Origin: an uncultured Clostridia bacterium
Lineage (GTDB): Bacteria > Bacillota > Clostridia > Lachnospirales > Anaerotignaceae
DNA length: 64,000 bases
Assembly: GCA_902477755.1 (NCBI GenBank)
Contig: CABSIK010000003.1
Span: 1-64,000 of the forward strand
Direction: 5' to 3'
In this document: positions 8,218-15,650 of the stretch, piece after piece
How positions within the stretch are numbered: the first letter of the stretch is position 1
Layout of the letters: every line of letters begins with the position of its first letter
Position numbers and translations under genes: made by a program
The notes under the pieces: generated by a model
The model's input: only the letters and a program-made list of their open reading frames with translations
Told to the model about the DNA's origin: nothing
Database searches by the model: none

Positions 8218-8508
8218 ATGGCAAAGGAAACCCTTTCCGCACATGAACTGAACAAATATACCTACTGTCCTTATCAGTGGTATTATGAAAAAATATACGG
8301 CAGAGCAGAATTGCGTCGTATGCGCAAAGAATATCTGGAGGAATTGGGACTGGAGGATTCCACCACTGCCAATTTCATCCGTGGGGAAAACTTCCACAGA
8401 AAACTCTACCGCCAGTATCGTCTGCGGCGGCTTTTGTGGAAAATCGCCCTTCTTGCCCTGCTGATACTGATACTTGCTTTTTGGGTGATGCAGTATGTCC
8501 ATGTTTGA
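8218..8508 (+). CDS. N-terminal half of a split Cas4-like nuclease, membrane-anchored
   Basis: 96 residues. The N-terminus has SAHELNKYTYCPYQWYY, which matches the opening of Cas4/RecB-type PD-(D/E)XK exonucleases, where the cysteine (C17) is a ligand of the 4Fe-4S cluster. RGENFH (55-60) resembles the GxxxH motif that precedes the catalytic core. The chain ends in one strongly hydrophobic helix (72-91). The catalytic Asp, ExK, Q-motif and remaining cysteines are missing here but are present in the next ORF, which overlaps by 14 nt in another frame. I infer that the two products together make one nuclease. A sequencing frameshift is less likely, since the second ORF has its own start and its own membrane helix. 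Confidence 0.6.
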   Translation: MAKETLSAHELNKYTYCPYQWYYEKIYGRAELRRMRKEYLEELGLEDSTTANFIRGENFHRKLYRQYRLRRLLWKIALLALLILILAFWVMQYVHV

Positions 8509-9103
8509 AAAGGCCACTATAAGCTGGCAGTCCTTTGGCATTCTGTTTTTGCTGTTTCTGCTGGCATGTCTCGTATTTTGGCGGACACGACGCCCACATC
8601 TGCAAAAAAAGCCCAGAAAAGATATGATGCCAGGCTTTACCCTGATTTATGCTGACCAGAAACAGACAGGCAAAAAAAGCGAAGGCTTCGGAAAACTGCT
8701 TTATTCTGCGAAATATGACCTGCGTGGAAAACCAGACTATATTTTCAAAAAAAGACTAGGTGGAGCCATCGTTCCTGTGGAACTGAAAAGCGGCACCATC
8801 AAAGATGAACCTCTGCCCCATCCAGGAGATTTATTGCAGTTGGCAGCCTACTTTCTGCTCGTGGAGGACATTTACGGCAAACGCCCTCCTTACGGATGGC
8901 TGAAATACAGCGATTATATGTTTTATGTGCGAAATACCAGAAAATTAAGAAAAGAAGTGAAACAGACCATGGAAGACATGCGGAATATGTTGGAGGACGG
9001 CGAAGGCACGCCCAACGCCAGCTTTGTCACCTGCCGCCATTGCATCTGCAACGGCACTGTGTGTCCCTATGGGCAATATCATAGAAACGGAGGGGAAGTA
9101 TGA
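8495..9103 (+). CDS. C-terminal half of a split Cas4-like PD-(D/E)XK nuclease, membrane-anchored
   Basis: 202 residues. One N-terminal membrane helix (about 13-29) is followed by the nuclease core: GKPDYIF (D81), VPVELKSG (E96, K98), the QxxxY motif QLAAY (115-119), and a C-terminal cysteine cluster (C180, C183, C185, C190; CxxCxC then CPY) as in Cas4 and AddB-type Fe-S exonucleases. It lacks the N-terminal cysteine, which the preceding gene supplies. Start 8495 lies inside the preceding gene. The next gene overlaps by four bases (ATGA), so translational coupling is likely. There is no CRISPR array or cas1/cas2 in the window, so a CRISPR role is not supported. DNA or RNA end processing at the membrane is a guess. 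Confidence 0.65.
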   Translation: MSMFEKATISWQSFGILFLLFLLACLVFWRTRRPHLQKKPRKDMMPGFTLIYADQKQTGKKSEGFGKLLYSAKYDLRGKPDYIFKKRLGGAIVPVELKSGTIKDEPLPHPGDLLQLAAYFLLVEDIYGKRPPYGWLKYSDYMFYVRNTRKLRKEVKQTMEDMRNMLEDGEGTPNASFVTCRHCICNGTVCPYGQYHRNGGEV

Positions 9104-10470
9104 AACTTCCTGTTGAAAAAAATCAGACCTACACCATGTCCATTACAGACATCGGTACCAACGGCGAAGGCATTGGGCGCATTGACGGCTATACGGTCTT
9201 TGTGGAAGGCGCACTGCCCGAAGAAACCATCAAAGTCCTCATCGTCAAAACAAAAAAACATTTTGGATACGGCAAATTACTGGAAATCCTGACGCCTTCA
9301 CCTCATCGCGTCACACCTGTCTGCCCTGTGGCGGCAAAATGCGGCGGCTGTCAATTGCAGCATCTTTCCTATGATGGGCAGCTTGCTTTCAAAACAAAAA
9401 AAGTCAAAGACCATCTGGAGCGCATCGGCGGTTTTTCCGGCATTTCCGTAGGCTATGCCAAAGGCATGGAAGAACCTTGGCGTTACCGCAACAAAGCCCA
9501 GTTCCCAGTAGGCGGCAAAACAGGCGAACCGGAAATTGGCTTTTATGCCAAACGGAGCCACCGCATCATTGATACGCCTGTTTGCATGCTGCAAAACAAA
9601 ATCAATGACCAGATTGTAAAAATCATTCGGGCATTTCTGGCGGAATACGAAATTCCCCTTTATGATGAAACCATCCATCGCGGACTGGTACGTCATATCC
9701 TGACTCGTATCGGCAGACGTACTGGAGAAATCATGGTTTGTCTGGTGGTGAACGGCAGAAAACTGCCCCACTGCGATGTATTGGTGGAACGCCTGCGTAA
9801 AATCGAAGGCATGACTTCCATCGTATTAAATGTAAATACTGCTCAGACCAATGTGATTTTGGGAACAGAAGTCCATGTCCTTTGGGGCAAAGAAACCATT
9901 CGTGACTACATTGGAGATGTGCAATTTGAAATTTCTCCCCTGTCTTTCTATCAGGTAAATCCTTTGCAGACGCAGGTGCTTTACCAGACAGCGCTGGATT
10001 TTGCAGAGCTGGAAGGAAACGAAACAGTACTGGATTTGTACTGCGGCATCGGTACCATTTCCCTGTTCTTTGCCCAGAAAGCAAAGCATGTTTTTGGTGT
10101 GGAAATCGTACCGGAAGCCATTGCTGACGCCAAGAGAAACGCTGCGCTCAATGGCATGGACAACGCGGATTTTGCTGTTGGCGCCGCAGAAGATGTGATT
10201 CCCAGACTTCATGAAGAAAAAGGCATCACTGCTGATGTGGTAGTGGTTGACCCTCCTCGAAAAGGCTGTGACAGCGTCCTGCTGGATACCATTGCCGCTA
10301 TCTCACCGAAGAAAGTGGTTTATGTATCCTGCGATTCTGCCACATTGGCAAGGGATTTGGCATATCTTTGTCCCAAAGGCTATACCATTGAAAAAGTACA
10401 GGTGGTGGATATGTTCCCGCATACGGTGCATGTGGAAACAGTTGTTTTGCTGTCTAAATCTTCCCATTGA
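9100..10470 (+). CDS. rlmD: 23S rRNA (uracil-5-)-methyltransferase, RlmD/RlmCD family
   Basis: 456 residues. The N-terminal TRAM domain (about 1-60) is followed by the Fe-S cysteines of this family (CPVAAKCGGCQLQH). The SAM-binding methyltransferase core has VLDLYCGIGTIS, DPPRKGCD, and the catalytic YVSCDSATLARDL. The enzyme makes m5U in 23S rRNA. A single copy in Bacillota often covers both the RlmC and RlmD sites, so the exact target is not settled. It overlaps the upstream nuclease gene by ATGA and is followed by a bidirectional terminator. Confidence 0.9.
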   Translation: MKLPVEKNQTYTMSITDIGTNGEGIGRIDGYTVFVEGALPEETIKVLIVKTKKHFGYGKLLEILTPSPHRVTPVCPVAAKCGGCQLQHLSYDGQLAFKTKKVKDHLERIGGFSGISVGYAKGMEEPWRYRNKAQFPVGGKTGEPEIGFYAKRSHRIIDTPVCMLQNKINDQIVKIIRAFLAEYEIPLYDETIHRGLVRHILTRIGRRTGEIMVCLVVNGRKLPHCDVLVERLRKIEGMTSIVLNVNTAQTNVILGTEVHVLWGKETIRDYIGDVQFEISPLSFYQVNPLQTQVLYQTALDFAELEGNETVLDLYCGIGTISLFFAQKAKHVFGVEIVPEAIADAKRNAALNGMDNADFAVGAAEDVIPRLHEEKGITADVVVVDPPRKGCDSVLLDTIAAISPKKVVYVSCDSATLARDLAYLCPKGYTIEKVQVVDMFPHTVHVETVVLLSKSSH

Positions 10471-10484
10471 TATTTTGCAAATAT

Positions 10485-10516
10485 AAAAAAGCATCAGGAT
10501 ACCCTGATGCTTTTTT
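10485..10516. terminator. Bidirectional terminator
   Basis: GCATCAGG (10491-10498) and CCTGATGC (10503-10510) are flanked by A and T runs on both sides. It separates the convergent rlmD and B3/B4 genes. Confidence 0.9.
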
Positions 10517-10532
10517 ATGTAATTTCAAATAT

Positions 10533-11237
10533 TTATTCCCAAGTCATTTCCGGATGTTCCGCATCCAAAAATCCTACTAAAGTTTCACAGCCGAATACGT
10601 CTTTCAACTTCTGTTCCAATTCATCTCTTGCTGCCAAAACTTCTGCTTTGTTGAAGTCTGTAAAGCCATCAATAGGGAAAAATACATAAGAAGTTTCCGG
10701 CTCGATTTCCCCGTGTTGGCTCTGGCGCCATGTCCAACGACGGGTGCGAATCTGGCTTCCTGCGGCATATACCACTTCTCCATCCTCTAGAATTTCTTCT
10801 TCTGTACCGCCAAAAGGCAGGAAAGTATCTCCTGCATGAGACATCCGCACACTAATGCCCTCTGTCACATCTTTCAGATCATGAGCACCCATAGGAAGTG
10901 TATATTTCAAAGAAACGGCATTGCCCAAATCCACCACCGGATTGATATGAGGCATGCCTTTGCCCTTGGCAATGCGTGTAAACAATGCTTCGATGGAACA
11001 CATATATTTATTGGGATTGATGCCAAGGGCGCGGAAAGCTTCCCGATATGGCAGAATTGCCGCTTCTTCTTTGACTTTTTTGCCTTCAAAACGCTGGGCT
11101 GCTGTCTGGATGCCTTCTTCCAGCCAGTCATAAATCTGAGGATAATCCTTTGTATTGTCAATTCCTTTTGCAACCACTACACCAAAGCAAGCGTTGGGCA
11201 GTTTTTCAAAAATTTCCTGTTCCACTTTAAAATTCAT
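10533..11237 (-). CDS. Free-standing B3/B4 (tRNA-editing type) domain protein
   Basis: 234 residues that match the B3/B4 domain of bacterial PheRS beta chains, the part that hydrolyses mischarged tRNA. Visible blocks are YREAFRALGINPNKY, HINPVVDLGNAVSLKY, and a C-terminal WTWRQSQHGEI followed by YVFFPIDGFT. Nothing else of PheRS is present. Free-standing members occur widely in Bacillota and are thought to have trans-editing or related roles, but substrate and activity are not shown here. It lies 22 nt after a MerR-type regulator on the same strand, so the two are probably one operon. Confidence 0.85.
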   Translation of the reverse strand: MNFKVEQEIFEKLPNACFGVVVAKGIDNTKDYPQIYDWLEEGIQTAAQRFEGKKVKEEAAILPYREAFRALGINPNKYMCSIEALFTRIAKGKGMPHINPVVDLGNAVSLKYTLPMGAHDLKDVTEGISVRMSHAGDTFLPFGGTEEEILEDGEVVYAAGSQIRTRRWTWRQSQHGEIEPETSYVFFPIDGFTDFNKAEVLAARDELEQKLKDVFGCETLVGFLDAEHPEMTWE

Positions 11238-11259
11238 ATTTCATTCCTCCTTTGTATTT

Positions 11260-12081
11260 TCATGTGACGGGAACACTGATTTCCGTCACAAATTTTTTGG
11301 TATCATTTGTAAGTCCGTAGTCAATCATAGTAATTTCTCTGGAAAATCCGCTGACTGTCAGCTTATGCTCCTGCACATAATCCATTAGCTTTTCATACTG
11401 TTCCGCCGCTTCTGTATGACCGCCGCGAAAGCGTATGGAAACACATAATGTTTCCGGCAGAATCTCCATGTCACCGCTGAATGAATCTTCCTCATCCAGC
11501 ATCAGAAAAATCCTGTCATACTGCGTAAAATTTCTGCTGCAAAGATGCTCTTTGGAAATACCTACCCCTACCTTTCCCAGAAAAATCAAGGCTTCTGCCT
11601 GCTTCTGTTCCAGTTTCTTCAGCGGTGCTTCTATATCCAATGCCCCTTGTATCTTCAAAGAATCCTTCACCCATACAATGCGGCAGGCTTTTTTCTGCAC
11701 CAATTTCACAACGTCAAATTCTGATTTTTTTGCATCTGCGATTTGGAAAAGTCGGTTATCAATTTTTTGTTCAATACGCTTGAGGCGTTTCTGCTTTTCT
11801 ATAACCGCTTGCTTCTGCTGAAGCAGTTTTTCTTCCATGCGTTCCACATCTCGATTTTCCATAAAATCCGTGATTTCCTGTAGGGGCATATCCAGTGCAC
11901 GCAAATAACGAATGGTATTGAGCACTTCAAATTGTCTCGTGCTGTAATAACGATAACCGCTTTTGGGGTCGATATATTCCGGTGTCAAAAGTCCTATGGC
12001 TTCATAATGGCGCAGACTGCTGACACTGAGGTGAAACATCTTCCCTATGGTTCCAATGGAAAATAGTCCTTGCCTGTCCAT
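11260..12081 (-). CDS. MerR-family regulator with GyrI-like effector domain
   Basis: 273 residues. The N-terminal winged-helix MerR domain (FSIGTIGKMFHLSVSSLRHY, then YYSTRQFEVLNTI) is followed by a coiled-coil dimer helix (about 75-115) and a C-terminal effector-binding domain of the BltR/GyrI type (about 120-273). Such proteins bind their promoter, bend it, and respond to small lipophilic ligands. The promoter upstream has the long 19-bp spacer and centred dyad of MerR targets, so autoregulation is likely. The downstream partner is the B3/B4 protein rather than an efflux pump, which is unusual. Confidence 0.88.
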   Translation of the reverse strand: MDRQGLFSIGTIGKMFHLSVSSLRHYEAIGLLTPEYIDPKSGYRYYSTRQFEVLNTIRYLRALDMPLQEITDFMENRDVERMEEKLLQQKQAVIEKQKRLKRIEQKIDNRLFQIADAKKSEFDVVKLVQKKACRIVWVKDSLKIQGALDIEAPLKKLEQKQAEALIFLGKVGVGISKEHLCSRNFTQYDRIFLMLDEEDSFSGDMEILPETLCVSIRFRGGHTEAAEQYEKLMDYVQEHKLTVSGFSREITMIDYGLTNDTKKFVTEISVPVT

Positions 12082-12113
12082 GATGCCACTCTCCTTTTGA
12101 TATAGATAGTTCT

Positions 12114-12144
12114 ATTATAAACTCTACAACAGATATAGAGTCAA
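12114..12144 (-). promoter_or_regulatory. MerR-type promoter/operator
   Basis: Minus strand TTGACT (12139-12144), 19-bp spacer, TATAAT (12114-12119). The dyad ACTCTA-N9-TAGAGT (12121-12141) fills the spacer and overlaps the -35 edge. A 19-bp spacer with a dyad between the boxes is the mark of MerR-activated promoters. Confidence 0.8.
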
Positions 12145-12283
12145 GATTTCTTTTGCAAATTATCATCTTACACAGAAAAATTTGCAGAAACCACCTCTAA
12201 ACTTCTCTGCATTCTACATGGAAAAACAAAATCCTTTAGAAAAATACACATTTTTTGGAAAAAATATTTGGAGAACAATCACA

Positions 12284-12312
12284 TTGACAGAAAAAACAAA
12301 TCATCCTATACT
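12284..12312 (+). promoter_or_regulatory. Promoter of the thiC transcript
   Basis: TTGACA (12284-12289), 17-bp spacer, TATACT (12307-12312). The start would be near 12319, just ahead of the TPP riboswitch. The stretch 12145-12283 shows no gene. Confidence 0.85.
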
Positions 12313-12333
12313 TTGATTGGAACTGAATATGTA

Positions 12334-12416
12334 TACAGGGGAGCTTGAAAACAGGCTGAGAGGAAGGTGTTGCCTTCGACCCTTGAACCTGATTTGGATA
12401 ATGCCAACGTAGGAAA
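12334..12416 (+). ncRNA. TPP (THI) riboswitch
   Basis: The THI-box blocks are present: ACAGGGGAGC, GGCTGAGAGG, GACCCTTGAACCTGAT, and GGATAATGCCAACGTAGG. The RNA binds thiamin pyrophosphate. A terminator follows 15 nt later, and thiC lies downstream, so high TPP should stop transcription. Confidence 0.96.
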
Positions 12417-12430
12417 GATAAGATACTTTT

Positions 12431-12462
12431 GGGAGATACCGGATGAGGTATTTCCCTTTTTT
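12431..12462 (+). terminator. TPP riboswitch terminator
   Basis: GGGAGATACC (12431-12440) pairs with GGTATTTCCC (12447-12456), followed by T6. Confidence 0.85.
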
Positions 12463-12598
12463 ATTTGCAGAAAACAAAATAATCACATCAATTACGGAAG
12501 TTCGTTTCAGGTCTTTGCCTGAAATCTTCAAGCGGTATATTGGGGGCACCACCTTATGCCGCTATAAAAAACAACGCTGTCACGAAAGGAGAAAAAAC

Positions 12599-12844
12599 AT
12601 GAACACAGCATTGACCACTGCAAAGCTTCTTTGCAATGGAGGCGCCGGAATCCAGACATATTTGCCACGGAATTTGTTCTTTTCGAACAGAATTTCCATA
12701 ACACTCGCAGTATGCCGCCGGCGCAGCCGCCATCCAAAACCAGCAGAAACCTATGATTTTCACGGTCATCCACCAAGGTATGTTTTTTTAACAAATCTTT
12801 GTCACAAAATCATTCATCTGCTGAAAGGAAGGAAAAGAATATGA
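12599..12844 (+). CDS. Uncharacterised 81-residue ORF in the thiC leader
   Basis: The ATG follows a strong AAAGGAG site, and the stop TGA overlaps the thiC start (ATGA), so it would be coupled to thiC. The product begins MNTALTTAKLLCNGG and has a basic, Arg-rich second half. I recognise no family, and amino-acid composition gives no clear fold. The DNA holds several hairpins: CCACTGCAAAG/CTTTGCAATGG near 12616-12640, and GGAATT.../...AATTTCC near 12671-12700. It could be a real small protein, a leader peptide, or the decayed start of another gene. Confidence 0.4.
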   Translation: MNTALTTAKLLCNGGAGIQTYLPRNLFFSNRISITLAVCRRRSRHPKPAETYDFHGHPPRYVFLTNLCHKIIHLLKGRKRI

Positions 12845-14145
12845 GAAACTATACAACACAAATGGACGCTGCAAGAAAAGGCATCATCACACCGGAAATG
12901 AAAGCTGTAGCCGAAAAGGAATACCGTACCGAAGAAGAAATCAGAGATCTGGTCGCAAAAGGTCAGGTTGTTATCTGCGCCAATAAACTCCATACATGCA
13001 TTGACCCCAACGGCGTTGGCTCCATGCTCCGTACAAAAATCAATGTAAATCTGGGCGTATCCAGAGACTGCAAAGACTACGATATCGAAATGCAGAAAGT
13101 TATGGCTGCTGTCAACATGGGCGCCGAAGCCATTATGGACTTATCCTCTCATGGCAATACACAGCCCTTCCGCAGAAAACTTACCAGCGAATGTCCTGCT
13201 ATGATTGGTACTGTCCCTGTGTATGACAGTGTGATCCATTACCAAAGAGATCTGGCTACCCTCACCGCAAAAGATTTTATTGATGTGGTTCGCCTCCATG
13301 CAGAAGACGGCGTAGACTTTGTTACACTCCACTGCGGCATCACACGGAAAACCATCGAACAGATCAAAAAACATAAAAGAAAAATGAACATTGTTTCTCG
13401 CGGCGGCTCTCTTGTTTTCGCTTGGATGAGCATGACCGGCGAAGAAAACCCCTTCTACGAATACTTCGATGAAATTTTGGAAATCTGTCGGGAATATGAT
13501 GTTACCATTTCCCTTGGGGATGCCTGCCGCCCCGGCTGTCTGGCAGATGGCAGTGATGTATGTCAGATTGAAGAACTGGTGCGTCTGGGGGAACTGACCA
13601 AACGTGCTTGGGAAAAGGATGTTCAGGTCATGGTAGAAGGTCCCGGACACATGCCCATGGATCAGATCGCTGCCAACATGAAAATCCAGCAGACCATCTG
13701 CATGGGCGCACCTTTCTATGTCCTCGGTCCCATTGTCACAGACATCGCTCCTGGTTATGACCATATTACCGCAGCCATCGGCGGTGCCATTGCAGCTGCT
13801 TCCGGCGCAGCATTCCTGTGCTATGTAACCCCTGCGGAACATCTGGCTCTGCCAAATGTAGACGATGTAAAACAGGGCATCATCGCTTCCCGTATTGCTG
13901 CTCATGCCGCAGATATTGCGAAAAAAGTTCCTCATGCACGAGATTTGGATGATGCCATGGGTGACGCCAGAAGAACTTTCGACTGGGAAAAACAGTGGGA
14001 ATGCTCCATTGATCCTGAAACAGCAAAACAGATCCGTAATGACCGTGCCCCTGAGCATGAAGATTCCTGCTCTATGTGCGGGAAATTCTGTGCTGTGAGA
14101 AGCATGAACAAAGCATTGAACGGAGAATATATTGATATTCTGTAA
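12841..14145 (+). CDS. thiC: Phosphomethylpyrimidine synthase ThiC
   Basis: 434 residues. This radical-SAM enzyme converts aminoimidazole ribotide to HMP phosphate in thiamin synthesis. Family blocks seen are NGVGSMLRTKINVN, GGSLVFAWM, SLGDACRPGC, EGPGHMPMDQI, and the C-terminal cluster motif CSMCGKFC (C410, C413, C418) that carries the 4Fe-4S cluster. The length fits the shorter anaerobe type without the N-terminal plant/proteobacterial domain. It is under a TPP riboswitch. No other thi gene is adjacent. A repeat element follows. Confidence 0.97.
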   Translation: MRNYTTQMDAARKGIITPEMKAVAEKEYRTEEEIRDLVAKGQVVICANKLHTCIDPNGVGSMLRTKINVNLGVSRDCKDYDIEMQKVMAAVNMGAEAIMDLSSHGNTQPFRRKLTSECPAMIGTVPVYDSVIHYQRDLATLTAKDFIDVVRLHAEDGVDFVTLHCGITRKTIEQIKKHKRKMNIVSRGGSLVFAWMSMTGEENPFYEYFDEILEICREYDVTISLGDACRPGCLADGSDVCQIEELVRLGELTKRAWEKDVQVMVEGPGHMPMDQIAANMKIQQTICMGAPFYVLGPIVTDIAPGYDHITAAIGGAIAAASGAAFLCYVTPAEHLALPNVDDVKQGIIASRIAAHAADIAKKVPHARDLDDAMGDARRTFDWEKQWECSIDPETAKQIRNDRAPEHEDSCSMCGKFCAVRSMNKALNGEYIDIL

Positions 14146-14170
14146 AATATACAAAAACAGCATCGGAAAA

Positions 14171-14343
14171 GCAACTTCCCCTTAAGAAAACATTCATTTT
14201 CCTTAATTTCTTAAGGGGAATTGCGACGGCTGTCTCATAAGAAAACATAACAAATAAAATCTTAATAAAATAAGAAATCCAAAATCCTTTGTAATGATAA
14301 GGATTTTGGATTTCTTTGTTTTCTTATGAAGATGCCTCTAAAT
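14171..14343 (+). repeat. Interspersed repeat copy B (full form)
   Basis: 5' stem TTCCCCTTAAGAAA pairs with TTTCTTAAGGGGAA. The outer 3' inverted repeat is CATAAGAAAACA with TGTTTTCTTATG, and the inner stem is GAAATCCAAAATCC with GGATTTTGGATTTC. It lies between the convergent thiC and the PLP lyase gene. Confidence 0.88.
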
Positions 14344-14360
14344 CCGATGCTGTTTCTTTT

Positions 14361-15644
14361 TTACACTTCTTTCAGTTCCACCAGACCCTGTTCATACATC
14401 CGCTGGAGGGATTTCAAAATCCCCACTTTTGCATGATACCAAGTCAAACCGCCCTGGAAATACACAGAGTAAGGCGCACGCAGAGGGCCATCAGCACTCA
14501 ATTCGATGGAAGAACCCTGTACAAAAGCACCTGCTGCCATGATAACATCGCAGTTGTAACCAGGCATTGCGTAAGGTTCGGGGCGCACATAGCTGTCTAC
14601 AGGCGCAGCTGCCTGAATGCCTTCACAGAAAGCAATGAGTCTTTCCGGTGTGCCCAGCTCCACTGCCTGAATGATGTCGTGACGGCTTTCTGTGCTGTTA
14701 GGGATTACTTTGAAGCCCAGTCTTTCATAAATATTTGCCGCAAAGATAGCCCCTTTCAGTGCACCAGCCGCTACAGTAGGTGCCAGAAAAAATCCCTGAT
14801 AGAAGGAACGCATAACATCCAAGCTTGCACCTACTTCCTGACCCAGACCAGGAGCAGTCAGACGATAAGCACAACGGTCGATACATGCTTTTTTGCCGCA
14901 GATATATCCGCCGATGGGAGCCAGACCGCCGCCTGCATTTTTGATCAAAGAACCAACGACCATATCTGCGCCTACATCAGAGGGTTCTCTTGTTTCAACG
15001 AATTCGCCGTAGCAGTTGTCTACCATGCAGATGACATCAGGTTTTACGCTTTTTACAAAAGCAATCAATTCACCGATTCGTTCCACAGAAAGTGTGGGAC
15101 GCATTTTATAGCCTTTGGAACGCTGGATGGTCACCAGTTTTGTTTTTTCGTTGATGGCCTTGCGGATATTTTCATAGTCAAAAGAGCCATCTTCCAACAG
15201 ATCTACTTCTCTGTAGGAAACGCCAAATTCTGCCAGAGAACAAGGAGATTCCCGCAGGCCGATAACTTCTTCCAATGTGTCATAAGGTCTGCCTACAGGA
15301 GAAAGCAGTTCATCTCCGGGCAGCAGGTTTGCAGAAAGAGCAATTGCCAAAGCGTGAGTACCACATGTAATCTGAGGTCGAACCAACGCTGCTTCTGTAT
15401 GGAATGCAGCAGCATAAACTTCTTCCAGCACTTCACGACCTTGGTCGTTATAACCATAGCCTGTAGAACCTGCGAAGCATTCTGCACTGACACGATGTTT
15501 CTGCATAGCTGCCAGTACTTTTGCCTGATTATATTCCGCAACTACGTCAATTTTTTCAAAACGTTCTTTCAAATCCTTCAAAACCTTTTCCCCAAAGGCT
15601 TCCACTTCCGGGGAAATCCCCAGCATACCATAAATCTGTTCCAT
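14361..15644 (-). CDS. Methionine gamma-lyase family / aluminium resistance-like PLP protein (YnbB family)
   Basis: 427 residues of the PLP fold I family annotated as methionine gamma-lyase-like or aluminium-resistance protein. The PLP lysine is in GSLIKNAGGGLAP. SGTHALA-like ITCGTHALAIALSANLLPG and MVDNCYGEFVE (cofactor Asp) are also visible. The real substrate of the family is not established. The ribosome site AAAGGAG lies inside the last codons of topB, six bases separate the two genes, and they are surely cotranscribed. Confidence 0.85.
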   Translation of the reverse strand: MEQIYGMLGISPEVEAFGEKVLKDLKERFEKIDVVAEYNQAKVLAAMQKHRVSAECFAGSTGYGYNDQGREVLEEVYAAAFHTEAALVRPQITCGTHALAIALSANLLPGDELLSPVGRPYDTLEEVIGLRESPCSLAEFGVSYREVDLLEDGSFDYENIRKAINEKTKLVTIQRSKGYKMRPTLSVERIGELIAFVKSVKPDVICMVDNCYGEFVETREPSDVGADMVVGSLIKNAGGGLAPIGGYICGKKACIDRCAYRLTAPGLGQEVGASLDVMRSFYQGFFLAPTVAAGALKGAIFAANIYERLGFKVIPNSTESRHDIIQAVELGTPERLIAFCEGIQAAAPVDSYVRPEPYAMPGYNCDVIMAAGAFVQGSSIELSADGPLRAPYSVYFQGGLTWYHAKVGILKSLQRMYEQGLVELKEV

Positions 15645-15650
15645 TTTTAT

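Noticed and set aside
8218..9103. Reading the Cas4-like genes as part of a CRISPR adaptation system
   Set aside because: No array, cas1 or cas2 in the window, and both chains are membrane-anchored, unlike CRISPR Cas4.
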